Shown: positions 7,381-13,834 of the stretch, piece after piece
Layout: each line of letters starts with the position of its first letter
Numbering within the stretch: position 1 is the first letter of the stretch
Assembly: GCA_016932075.1 (NCBI GenBank)
Contig: JAFGDP010000045.1
Location: 1 to 13,834, forward strand
From: Chitinispirillaceae bacterium
GTDB taxonomy: Bacteria > Fibrobacterota > Chitinivibrionia > Chitinivibrionales > Chitinispirillaceae
Length of the DNA: 13,834 nt
Reading direction: 5' to 3'
Notes under the pieces: generated by a model
Databases searched by the model: none
Told to the model about the DNA's origin: nothing
What the model saw: the letters and a program-made list of their open reading frames with translations, nothing else
Made by a program: the position numbers and the translations under genes

Positions 7381-9504
7381 CTATTTAAACACGGCAAACT
7401 TCTCGGTAACCCTCTCGGTTCCGCTGCCCAGCTTCAGAACATAGGTTCCATTGCCCAGATAGTGGTTGCCGCCGGTCAGGTCGATCCAGTGCTGGCCCTG
7501 CGCCATATTCGGTATCCGTTTGCTCATTATTTTTTTACCGGAAACTGAATAGACCTCCAGCGTGAGATCGCCCGGTTTCACCATTCGTACCAGCAGTTGC
7601 ACCCCCTGGGACGACGACTGCACCACCCGGCCCAGGGCGAGCGGGCCGCGGAATTTCTGGTCCGGGCCGTCAGATATGACCGGTATCTCGGCCTTGTTGA
7701 TCATCCGCTCAACGATCAGGCCGTTCGCGGTCTCCGCCCGTATGATGAGCGTCAAGCTCCCTGAAACACCGGTAAGGTCAATGGTCCCGGTCCAGGTCCC
7801 GTTCCCCTGGTAGGTGAGGTTCACCTTCTTCGTCGTATCGCTGGCAATGAAAACGACGACTGACTTGAGGGAATCGGTCCCGGAATATATCTCGACCTCC
7901 ACCACGCCGGTGAGCTCGTCGCTGGTCTTCGGCTTAATGACCTCGATATACGGACCGCCAAGCTGGAGATTGGTCCACCCGGTGGCAATGTAGACGAGCG
8001 GGTTCCCGGTCAAGCTTCCCTGCTCGTCAAGAATCTGCGCGTCGTTATTGGTCGTGTACTCCCAGTAGTAATTGGAGAGGTCTTCCACGGTTTTGTCCGC
8101 GTCATGATACCTGAAATGAAACCCGAGCATCCCGTTTTTGGGAATGTCGATGTCCTGTGCTCCTGCAGACCGGAGCACCTTGAATTCATAATCCACAAAC
8201 GAGTCGGCCTGGTGTACTTGCGCGGCCTGAGCATCGGCGCTCTCATTATCCGTGTTCCAGCCGCCCTGGTCCAGCCGCCAGTGGATGTCGGTGAACTCGT
8301 TGCCGTTGGTGACTTTCAGCGAATTTTCCGCGTTGTTGTCAAGGTCATAGTCGCGTATGGAATCGGTGGCATTCTCGCCGGTCTCCTCGAAAAAGAGCTG
8401 GCAATAGTCCTGCGCATGGTGCGCCTTGTCAAACACCCGCAACCCGACGTAAATAAACTCCTCGGCCGAATCCTCAAGGCACCAGATCTTGCTCAAATAG
8501 TACCCGTAATGAAAATTGGAAAGCACGAGCTCCCGCTGATACGCGCCGTTCCAGCATGCCTCGTTTATGGAGCCGTCAAGGACCGGCGGCGTGGGCGTGT
8601 TGCCGGTGTGGAAAGTAAAGAACTCCCGTTTCACGCTGAGCTGGATCCTGGCCCAGTTGGGAAAGGTGTCGGGCCGGGTGGGACGGCCGTTTGTTTCGAT
8701 CCAATGAAAGGTTCCGGCGCCGGTGCCCATCTTTATCACCTCAAGGTAAAATCCGAGGATGTCGTTATAACTCACGTTCAGATCCGAATTTGCCGAACCA
8801 TCCGATTTTCCGTTGTTGAGCGGGATGGCGAACTCATTATGGTGCACTTTGTTTTCCGAGCTGTAATAGGCCTTTGCGGCCTTGAAATCAATGGCGCTGT
8901 CGCCATCCGCGGCCCAGGCCGTGCCGTTCCAGCACCCATCCATGAGCGTCACGCCGCCGCCCATTTTATACACGCCGCATGCCTGTTCGTTGCACATGCC
9001 GCCGGGCGCGGAGAGACGCAGATCGGTTTTACCATCGTACTGGGAAGGCAAGGTGTTGTTTCCCTCATCGAACAGAAGGCGCGCGCCGCACCCGTCGCCG
9101 TTGTTGCCGTGCCGGTACGTCAAGCCTAGGTATAAGGTATCGCGGTTGTTTGCCAGGAAAATCTGTGCCGTGGTGCTGTCGCTCATGACCAGCGTGCGTG
9201 AGCACGCCTCTTTCCATTCGTCCTTTGCTTCGTCCGTGGACGGATCCCCGTCGCGGCTCATGAGCGAGCCGTCGATCACCGGCGCCGGGCCCCGGAGCTC
9301 ATAGCTCGGCAGCAGCAGCGGGTTACCCCGGTTCGGAATGATGATTATGGCAGTGTCCCTGATATCGCACGCTTCGGTACGGCAGCCGGCCTCACTTCCT
9401 CCGGCGCGGATGCACTCCTCAACGCACTTTTCATAGGCATTGGTCTGGGAAAACGAGAGGGCGAGCGGCAACAGGACAAACAGGCTGCACAAGCGGGTTT
9501 TCAT
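7381..9504 (-). CDS. Secreted surface protein with two CBM9-like domains and a type IX-like C-terminal sorting domain
   Basis: The 707-residue product is probably exported and surface-anchored or released. The start at 9504 is chosen over an upstream in-frame ATG at 9564 because an AAGGAG SD lies 7-8 bases before it and the protein then opens with a clean signal peptide (MKTRLCSLFVLLPLALSFSQTNA). Next come a Cys-rich segment (C27, C31, C41, C46), a CBM9/DOMON-like domain (about 72-295, starting APVIDGS) and a second one (about 305-515, starting PPVLDGSINEACW). An Ig-like domain (about 518-605) and the sorting domain (about 630-707, with LEVYSVSGKKI and GNGTYVLKL) follow. CBM9-like folds bind polysaccharide ends or act as spacers; no catalytic domain is visible. 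A possible -10 (TATACT, minus strand 9614-9609) lies about 100 bases upstream, with a poor -35. The product is likely a non-catalytic carbohydrate-binding or adhesion protein; the substrate is unknown. Confidence 0.5.
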   Translation of the reverse strand: MKTRLCSLFVLLPLALSFSQTNAYEKCVEECIRAGGSEAGCRTEACDIRDTAIIIIPNRGNPLLLPSYELRGPAPVIDGSLMSRDGDPSTDEAKDEWKEACSRTLVMSDSTTAQIFLANNRDTLYLGLTYRHGNNGDGCGARLLFDEGNNTLPSQYDGKTDLRLSAPGGMCNEQACGVYKMGGGVTLMDGCWNGTAWAADGDSAIDFKAAKAYYSSENKVHHNEFAIPLNNGKSDGSANSDLNVSYNDILGFYLEVIKMGTGAGTFHWIETNGRPTRPDTFPNWARIQLSVKREFFTFHTGNTPTPPVLDGSINEACWNGAYQRELVLSNFHYGYYLSKIWCLEDSAEEFIYVGLRVFDKAHHAQDYCQLFFEETGENATDSIRDYDLDNNAENSLKVTNGNEFTDIHWRLDQGGWNTDNESADAQAAQVHQADSFVDYEFKVLRSAGAQDIDIPKNGMLGFHFRYHDADKTVEDLSNYYWEYTTNNDAQILDEQGSLTGNPLVYIATGWTNLQLGGPYIEVIKPKTSDELTGVVEVEIYSGTDSLKSVVVFIASDTTKKVNLTYQGNGTWTGTIDLTGVSGSLTLIIRAETANGLIVERMINKAEIPVISDGPDQKFRGPLALGRVVQSSSQGVQLLVRMVKPGDLTLEVYSVSGKKIMSKRIPNMAQGQHWIDLTGGNHYLGNGTYVLKLGSGTERVTEKFAVFK

Positions 9505-9805
9505 ATAACGCTCCTTTGCGTTGGGCCGATCCTGGCATGAAACGGAAATATGATGGTTATCCAATGGGAATTCTACTTAAACGCAGATAATCCCTTCCCT
9601 TAATAATAAGTATACCCTCTAACAACAAAGAAATAAAGGAAAAGATTCGCATGGTTTTTTCTTCAGTGACGGATGGGCGCACGCAGGTAGTGCTGTTCGC
9701 TTAAGGGTTTGATTTTTATGCTCGTACCAAACAGGAGACTCCGTCCCAGAAATATCAGGATAACGTTTTTTGAACGGGTGCTGACCGTTGTTGATCGCGA
9801 GCAAT
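9505..9805. other. Upstream region of the surface-protein gene, no convincing gene
   Basis: About 300 bases hold the surface-protein leader (9505-9610) and then AT-rich and mixed sequence. Small open frames occur (for example 9619-9906 on the minus strand, 95 codons, and a 29-codon plus-strand frame at 9718), but they lack an SD, recognisable motifs or homologous-looking composition. Short inverted repeats are present (AACGG 9773-9777 with CCGTT 9785-9789). I see nothing that can be named. Confidence 0.5.
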
Positions 9806-9841
9806 AAAAAAAGTCCCGCGATGCTTAAAAACCACGCGGGA
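9806..9841 (-). terminator. Intrinsic terminator, minus strand
   Basis: TCCCGCG (9814-9820) and CGCGGGA (9835-9841) form a perfect 7-bp GC-rich stem with a 14-base loop. On the minus strand it is followed by one C and then seven T (9812-9806). No convincing gene ends just upstream of it, which supports a non-coding transcript or a lost gene. Confidence 0.5.
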
Positions 9842-9989
9842 GGATTACCGGATCTTTCCGGCCCGGATCGATTAAATCCGCTTTTTCTTACGACGAATTT
9901 GAACATAAGCGGGATCGAGTAGTTCCCGCTCCACCCCGGATTTCGCTTGAAGCCGTTTCAAGCAAATAAAACTCGTTCCCAAGCGAAAT
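9806..9989 (-). ncRNA. Candidate structured RNA ending in an intrinsic terminator
   Basis: Six perfect inverted repeats crowd 184 bases. Reading the minus strand 5' to 3': ATTTCGCTTG (9989-9980) with CAAGCGAAAT (9949-9940); GCTTGAA (9963-9957) with TTCAAGC (9951-9945), which competes with the first for CAAGC; AAATCCG (9943-9937) with CGGATTT (9880-9874), enclosing AGCGGGA (9930-9924) with TCCCGCT (9914-9908); CCGGA (9861-9857) with TCCGG (9852-9848); and finally the terminator. The nesting, the competing stems and the closing T-run favour a minus-strand transcript. It might be an independent small RNA or a far-upstream leader of the surface-protein gene, whose ATG is 300 bases on. I do not recognise any known RNA family, and no good promoter is visible. 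DNA-level palindromes of a lost mobile element are the main alternative. Confidence 0.5.
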
Positions 9990-10036
9990 AGTAACATGAC
10001 GAATATGCATCCGACTAAAGCACATTCGCGGTTGCC

Positions 10037-12631
10037 ATGATCGGGATCAGTTCTTTGCGCAGGGTGATAGTATTCGCCCACGCATTGATTCTTCTATCGC
10101 AATTTTACGGCGGATCCGAATCCAATGATGCTCCGAATCCACTTTTTTCCGCCGAACCCCGTTTGCTTTCAAGCGACAAGGTCGATTTCCCGGCCCTTCT
10201 GGTCAAAAGAAGCGTGGAGGGGACGATTGAAATCCACGTCAATATCGATGACTCGGGTAAAGTGGTATCGTGTGAAACGGTGGCAGGCCTCGATCCGCTG
10301 CTCGATTCGCTCGTACTTTCCGCAATGCGCGCCGCGCGATTCAGCCCGGCGTATGAATCTGGAAAAACGGTTCCGGCAACGGTGGCCCTGCGATTGGGAT
10401 TCGACCTTACATCCATTCTGTCGAACAGTGCGAACGCCGTTCCCGAGCTCTGCGGTGTGGTAATCGACCGGAGCACGGGAAAGCCTATTCACGGGGCGAC
10501 GGTCACAATCGAATGTCTAGATTCGCTTTCCGACTCCATTATTACCATTGGAATGGGTGAATACCTTGCGCTCATCGGAAAAGTGCCGGGGCAGTCCTTT
10601 TTCCGTGGTACGCTGTCGACGACAGCCGATGAGCACGGTGCTTTTTTCTTTCGCCTGCTGCCGGACGGCACTGTCCGGGTTGTGGTTTCGGCACAGTGGT
10701 ATAAGGCGGGTCATTTCACGGAAAAGGTACGAACTGGCAATAAAAAAAGGGTCATGTATTATTGTGATCCCTTTACGCTCATGACCGGGGACAGCATCGT
10801 TGTTTATGGTCGCACTGAACGGCGGAGGGTGATGAATATTGAGGAACAGCAGTACGCCACGGGACTGACCACCTATTTGAGCGACATGATAAAGTCACAG
10901 ACCGTGATCACTGGCGTTCCCGAGGCCGCGTCGCTTATGACCGCCCGTGGAGGCAGTCCTTTTAATAACCGGTATCTGATTTGCGGCGTGCCATTTTTGG
11001 CACCGTTCCACTTCGGGGGGCATCCATACGCCGATATCGACGGCATGATGATTTCGTCGCTCACAAAGGTCACGATAGTCGTGGACCGGATCGCGGGACG
11101 GTTTCCTGAGGCAAGCGGCATTCTCATCGAGGCCGATCCGGGAATCTATCGGTCGGATAACAGGAAGCTTGTGAAGCGGCCGGAGTTATCAGTCGATTAT
11201 GGATCACTGAGCCAGGATATCATGCTGAGCATTCCGGTAAGTTCGGAGCATGACGATTTTGTTCAACTGGGATATTCCGGTTCAAAGGAATATTACCTCC
11301 AGTGGCTAAAAGTGTGGTATGACATGCACGACGATGCCGCCATCGGGATCAGCCCGCCGGTAACAATGGGGAACCTGACCTTGACCGGTACCAAGAGGAC
11401 GGGTTTCGCGCAAGCGGATGCATTCGGATGGTTCGCATGGGACACCTATTGGCCGGTTACCGGTCATGAAACGTTTTTTCCATGGGGTATGGGAAGCATA
11501 GGAATACATCCTCCCGGCCAGGATTATCCGCAGGTTCGGTATGGCGGTTCCCGCCAGTATTTCATGCAGGGAAAGCGCGTGGGGCCTAATGCCTTTCTCA
11601 AAATCATGTACTTGTCCAACTATTCAGTCTCGCTATTTACCGACACGATACGCGGCCATGATTTTTCAGTGCAAGTGAATTGCCGCCTCGATAACGAACA
11701 TTGGCATGGTTCGGTCATTCAGCGCGATATGCTCGGAAAAGACACCGGGGTATGCGCGCAAGGGCGCGACATCCGCGCCGTTATGCGCGGAAGCGCAGAT
11801 CGTCAATTCGGCCCGGTCGCGTTGAGCACGGACGTACTCGGTTCTCTTTTGTTTTATCAAATTCCGGAGGCGCCCGAACCCATGCTCGACGCAGGGATTT
11901 CTCTTCTCTGGGAATCCGGCCCGTTACAGGCCGTATTGCATGCCGGACGTGTCACCTCGCGTCCCGACATCCGGGGCCTTCCCGATCCTCTGTTTCGTAA
12001 AAAACATCTTCACACCTGGCTCTTATCGTTGCCGCTGTTTTTTTATGACGACGGCATCCCGATGCGGCTCGGTCTCCAGCCGTATGTCCGCTACCAGGAT
12101 CGCACGCCGAGTATGGACCCGCTCCTATCCGCCTGGGATGAACGATTGACCACTCCTATGTTTGGGGAAGGTGTGGATGTCGACGCGGAGGTCTTCCTGC
12201 GGGAATGGATTTCATGGAAATGCGCGGTCAACCTGAGCCGGGCGGACCGGATCAAGAACGATACTCTTATCCGTTACGAATTAAACGCACCTTGGACCTT
12301 CAGGAGCAACCTCCATCTGAACTATCGAAAGCGGTTCCATATATACCTGAAAGGGATTACGACAAGCCTTTCTCCTTATTATGATTTTGTTCTATCACGG
12401 TACTCACCGCTTCCCCTGTTTATGCGCTGGGACCTTAATCTGCACTATCGGACCGAGCGGCCGAAGCATCGCTTTTTAACCAGGTATGACGGATATTTTA
12501 ATATTAATAACGTGTGGGGCGGAATGAATGTCAGTGACTGCTACTGGGACAGGAGCATGACACGGCAAAACATACCCATGTGCTCATGGGCTATCATGGA
12601 GCTTGGCGTCCGGCTGGGATTCCGGTTGTGA
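10037..12631 (+). CDS. TonB-dependent outer-membrane receptor with an N-terminal TonB C-terminal-like domain
   Basis: The 864-residue product begins with a signal-peptide-like segment (RRVIVFAHALILLSQFYGG, 8-26). Residues about 47-124 look like a TonB C-terminal domain: VDFPALLVKRSVEGTIEIHV, DDSGKVVSCE, LVLSAMRAARFSPA. A carboxypeptidase-regulatory-like beta-sandwich follows (about 137-240, GVVIDRSTGKPIHGATV). Then come a TonB box-like DSIVVYG (252-258) and a plug domain (about 265-375) with TARGGSPFNNRYLICGVPFLAPFHFGG and DRIAGRFPEASG. The remainder is a long alternating aromatic/hydrophobic region expected for a 22-strand barrel. It should sit in the outer membrane and import a substrate using inner-membrane energy; the ligand is unknown. 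No SD is visible before the ATG, and an in-frame stop at 10016 limits extension. The nearby sugar-related genes hint at a carbohydrate ligand only weakly. In the plug, the usual aspartate of the DGVP motif is cysteine (C316). Confidence 0.5.
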   Translation: MIGISSLRRVIVFAHALILLSQFYGGSESNDAPNPLFSAEPRLLSSDKVDFPALLVKRSVEGTIEIHVNIDDSGKVVSCETVAGLDPLLDSLVLSAMRAARFSPAYESGKTVPATVALRLGFDLTSILSNSANAVPELCGVVIDRSTGKPIHGATVTIECLDSLSDSIITIGMGEYLALIGKVPGQSFFRGTLSTTADEHGAFFFRLLPDGTVRVVVSAQWYKAGHFTEKVRTGNKKRVMYYCDPFTLMTGDSIVVYGRTERRRVMNIEEQQYATGLTTYLSDMIKSQTVITGVPEAASLMTARGGSPFNNRYLICGVPFLAPFHFGGHPYADIDGMMISSLTKVTIVVDRIAGRFPEASGILIEADPGIYRSDNRKLVKRPELSVDYGSLSQDIMLSIPVSSEHDDFVQLGYSGSKEYYLQWLKVWYDMHDDAAIGISPPVTMGNLTLTGTKRTGFAQADAFGWFAWDTYWPVTGHETFFPWGMGSIGIHPPGQDYPQVRYGGSRQYFMQGKRVGPNAFLKIMYLSNYSVSLFTDTIRGHDFSVQVNCRLDNEHWHGSVIQRDMLGKDTGVCAQGRDIRAVMRGSADRQFGPVALSTDVLGSLLFYQIPEAPEPMLDAGISLLWESGPLQAVLHAGRVTSRPDIRGLPDPLFRKKHLHTWLLSLPLFFYDDGIPMRLGLQPYVRYQDRTPSMDPLLSAWDERLTTPMFGEGVDVDAEVFLREWISWKCAVNLSRADRIKNDTLIRYELNAPWTFRSNLHLNYRKRFHIYLKGITTSLSPYYDFVLSRYSPLPLFMRWDLNLHYRTERPKHRFLTRYDGYFNINNVWGGMNVSDCYWDRSMTRQNIPMCSWAIMELGVRLGFRL

Positions 12632-12697
12632 GCGGCGCCACGTCCGACATTGCGCTGCCGTCAATTTGAAAAACAGATTGACCCTGCCCGCACTAAT

Positions 12698-12727
12698 AAA
12701 AAAGTCCCGCAATGTTCATCACGGGAC
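12698..12727 (-). terminator. Intrinsic terminator behind hcp
   Basis: GTCCCG (12704-12709) pairs with CGGGAC (12722-12727), and ATG/CAT within the loop can extend the hairpin. On the minus strand six T follow directly (12703-12698). It lies 35 bases past the hcp stop and probably ends the type VI transcript. Its left half (AATAAAAAAGTCCCGC) is nearly identical to the terminator at 9806-9841. Confidence 0.5.
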
Positions 12728-12762
12728 AATAATATCCAATATCAAACTTTGAAAAGAACTCC

Positions 12763-13248
12763 CTACCGGCCTTCCTTCCACGAATCGCTCGCCTGCAGGT
12801 TGCCGTCGCAGTAGGTCCATACGATCTTCTGGTAGCGCAGCTGCACCTCCTCGAGATGCACGTAGCGCTCCTTTGACGGGTCCTTGACATTGTACATGAT
12901 CGGCTTGACCGAGCAGATCTTGACGTCCTCGAGCTTGTGGTTGAAATATTCGGTCTCGGTGCCGGTGTCGTCGATCCGGAACCATTTGATTTCCACGCCC
13001 TTGAGGGTCTGGCCCTCGCAGACCGCCTTGTACAGGTACGGCGACGACGAGTCGTACGCCTTCACCAGGCGGATCGCCTCGTGCTTGCGCGTGCCAGTGA
13101 GCTTGCCCGTGTCCGGGTCGGTGGGAATGCGCACCTCGTGCTCGAACTCGTGCACCTCGATGCTCTTTTCCCGTCCTGCGACGTCAACCGATCCCTCGAT
13201 CTCCTTCCCAGAGTCGTCCGTCATCCACATATACGCAGGAATTGGCAT
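12763..13248 (-). CDS. hcp: Type VI secretion system tube protein Hcp (TssD)
   Basis: Hcp forms stacked hexameric rings that make the inner tube of the type VI secretion apparatus and carries effectors out of the cell. The 161-residue product has the usual length and landmarks: the opening MPIPAYM, EVHEFEHEVRIPTDPDTGKLTG (31-52), VKAYDSSSPYLYKAV (62-76), VEIKWFRI (85-92), YFNHKLEDVKI (101-111), then HLEEVQLRYQKIVWTY (131-146) and a C-terminal SDSW. This is the Proteobacteria-like Hcp family. The ATG at 13248 is preceded by AAGGAG at 7 bases. It lies 67 bases downstream of tssC and its own terminator follows, so it is probably the last gene of this transcript. The extra AEGR-like tail common to evolved Hcps is absent: there is no fused effector. 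Confidence 0.5.
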   Translation of the reverse strand: MPIPAYMWMTDDSGKEIEGSVDVAGREKSIEVHEFEHEVRIPTDPDTGKLTGTRKHEAIRLVKAYDSSSPYLYKAVCEGQTLKGVEIKWFRIDDTGTETEYFNHKLEDVKICSVKPIMYNVKDPSKERYVHLEEVQLRYQKIVWTYCDGNLQASDSWKEGR

Positions 13249-13315
13249 GGCATGTCTCCTTCTATTTTTTAAAACTGGTGGTATGGAATATGGTTATGGT
13301 CATAGGCACAACCGT

Positions 13316-13834
13316 TTACTTTCCTTTTGGCATTTGCGATACGAGCGACAGGTTGATGTCGATCCCCTCGATCTGGAAATGCGGCGTTACCGCAAGGCTG
13401 ACCGAGAAAAATCCCGGATTATCTTCTATTTCATTGACCGTCACTTCCGCGGCCTTGAGCGGGTGCGTTGCGATGAGGTCCGGTCCCGGATCATTCATCT
13501 CGGTCACCAGCCCCTTGATCCACGTATTGAGCTCGTTCTGCAGCACCATCTTGCTCTTGGTCGAGCCTATGTTCTCGCGCTGGATCACCTTGAGGTAGTG
13601 GGCGATGCGCGACACCAGGAAGATGTACGGCAGCCGCGCGTTGATGCGCAGATTGGCATTGATGTTCTTGTCGTCGGTCTCCATGGGTTTCTGGCCCGAA
13701 TTGGCAGAGAAGAAACAGGCATAGTTGCGGTTCTTGTAAAACGACAGCGGGATAAACCCCTCCTGGGCAAACTCGAACTCGCGCGTCTCGGGAATGAGGA
13801 TCTCGGTCGGGATCTTCATCTGCTGGCCCTTGCC
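13316..13834 (-). CDS. tssC: Type VI secretion contractile sheath large subunit TssC (C-terminal part)
   Basis: TssC (VipB) pairs with TssB to build the contractile sheath around the Hcp tube. Only the last 172 codons lie in the window; the frame continues past the right edge, so the ATG at 13819 is internal. Landmarks are GFIPLSFYKNRNYACFFSANSGQKP, INARLPYIFLVSRIAHYLKVIQR, the amphipathic NELNTWIKGLV, HPLKAAEVTVNEIEDNPGFFSVSLAVTPHFQIEGIDINLSLVS and a short basic tail. These are the conserved C-terminal blocks of the family. The order tssC then hcp on the same strand is typical, and tssB is expected to lie beyond the edge. There is no sign of damage. Confidence 0.5.
   Translation of the reverse strand, partial: GKGQQMKIPTEILIPETREFEFAQEGFIPLSFYKNRNYACFFSANSGQKPMETDDKNINANLRINARLPYIFLVSRIAHYLKVIQRENIGSTKSKMVLQNELNTWIKGLVTEMNDPGPDLIATHPLKAAEVTVNEIEDNPGFFSVSLAVTPHFQIEGIDINLSLVSQMPKGK

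Noticed and set aside
8104..9129. Long open frame on the plus strand (341 codons) opposite the surface-protein gene
   Set aside because: It has a low-complexity V/R/G-rich translation with no domain pattern; the minus-strand product has signal peptide, repeats and sorting domain.
9619..9906. Minus-strand frame of 95 codons with a hydrophobic stretch, as a possible small membrane protein
   Set aside because: The frame runs straight through the perfect terminator stem and its T-run, and has no SD.
9829..9969. Plus-strand frame without ATG (KPRGRITGSF... ending AVSSK)
   Set aside because: It has no start codon with SD, and its composition is explained by the inverted repeats on which it lies.
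9872..10081. Minus-strand frame of 69 codons that stops 30 bases before the terminator at 9841
   Set aside because: Its position is suggestive, but the start overlaps the receptor signal peptide, there is no SD and no motif is recognised, and the stems of the candidate RNA run through it. I kept the RNA reading instead.
1..13834. CRISPR array, tRNA or rRNA genes, insertion sequences
   Set aside because: I found no regularly spaced repeats, no cloverleaf with plausible anticodon, and no transposase motifs or paired terminal repeats.

Overview
The window looks like chromosome from a Gram-negative (diderm) bacterium. The surface protein carries a type IX secretion-like C-terminal sorting domain, there is a TonB-dependent outer-membrane receptor, and the right end holds a type VI secretion locus. 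Sorting-domain surface proteins together with sugar-binding modules and xylose genes suggest a polysaccharide-associated lineage such as Fibrobacterota/Chitinispirillia, or a Bacteroidota relative. That placement is inference; there is no rRNA or other phylogenetic marker here.

Layout. (1) 39-1412: an AAA ATPase of the archaeal-type/DUF234 family with a C-terminal PD-(D/E)XK-like domain. (2) 1489-5816: a compact D-xylose locus. A GntR/LacI-type chimeric repressor is transcribed away from xylA (xylose isomerase) and xylE (xylose/H+ symporter). The shared 204-bp intergenic region contains a helically phased direct repeat that is a good operator candidate. No xylulokinase gene is in the window. 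(3) 6003-7169: a second, unrelated ATPase (AAA_14 plus DUF4143), with a consensus-like promoter placed so that its mRNA may be leaderless. (4) 7245-9504: a short remnant of a sorting-domain tail, then an intact 707-residue secreted protein with two CBM9-like domains and the sorting domain. (5) 9505-10036: 532 bases with no convincing gene. Its right part is dense with perfect inverted repeats and ends in a minus-strand intrinsic terminator, so it may encode a structured RNA. (6) 10037-12631: a TonB-dependent receptor with a TonB C-terminal-like domain fused at its own N-terminus. (7) 12763-13834: the 3' end of a type VI secretion operon on the minus strand, with the C-terminal part of tssC followed by hcp and a clear terminator.

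The most interesting points are the TonB-like domain and TonB box in one receptor chain, the extra two-helix insert in the XylE-like transporter, and the structured intergenic region with a terminator related to the one behind hcp. The two ATPase-nuclease-like genes flanking the xylose locus and the sorting-domain remnant are also worth noting.
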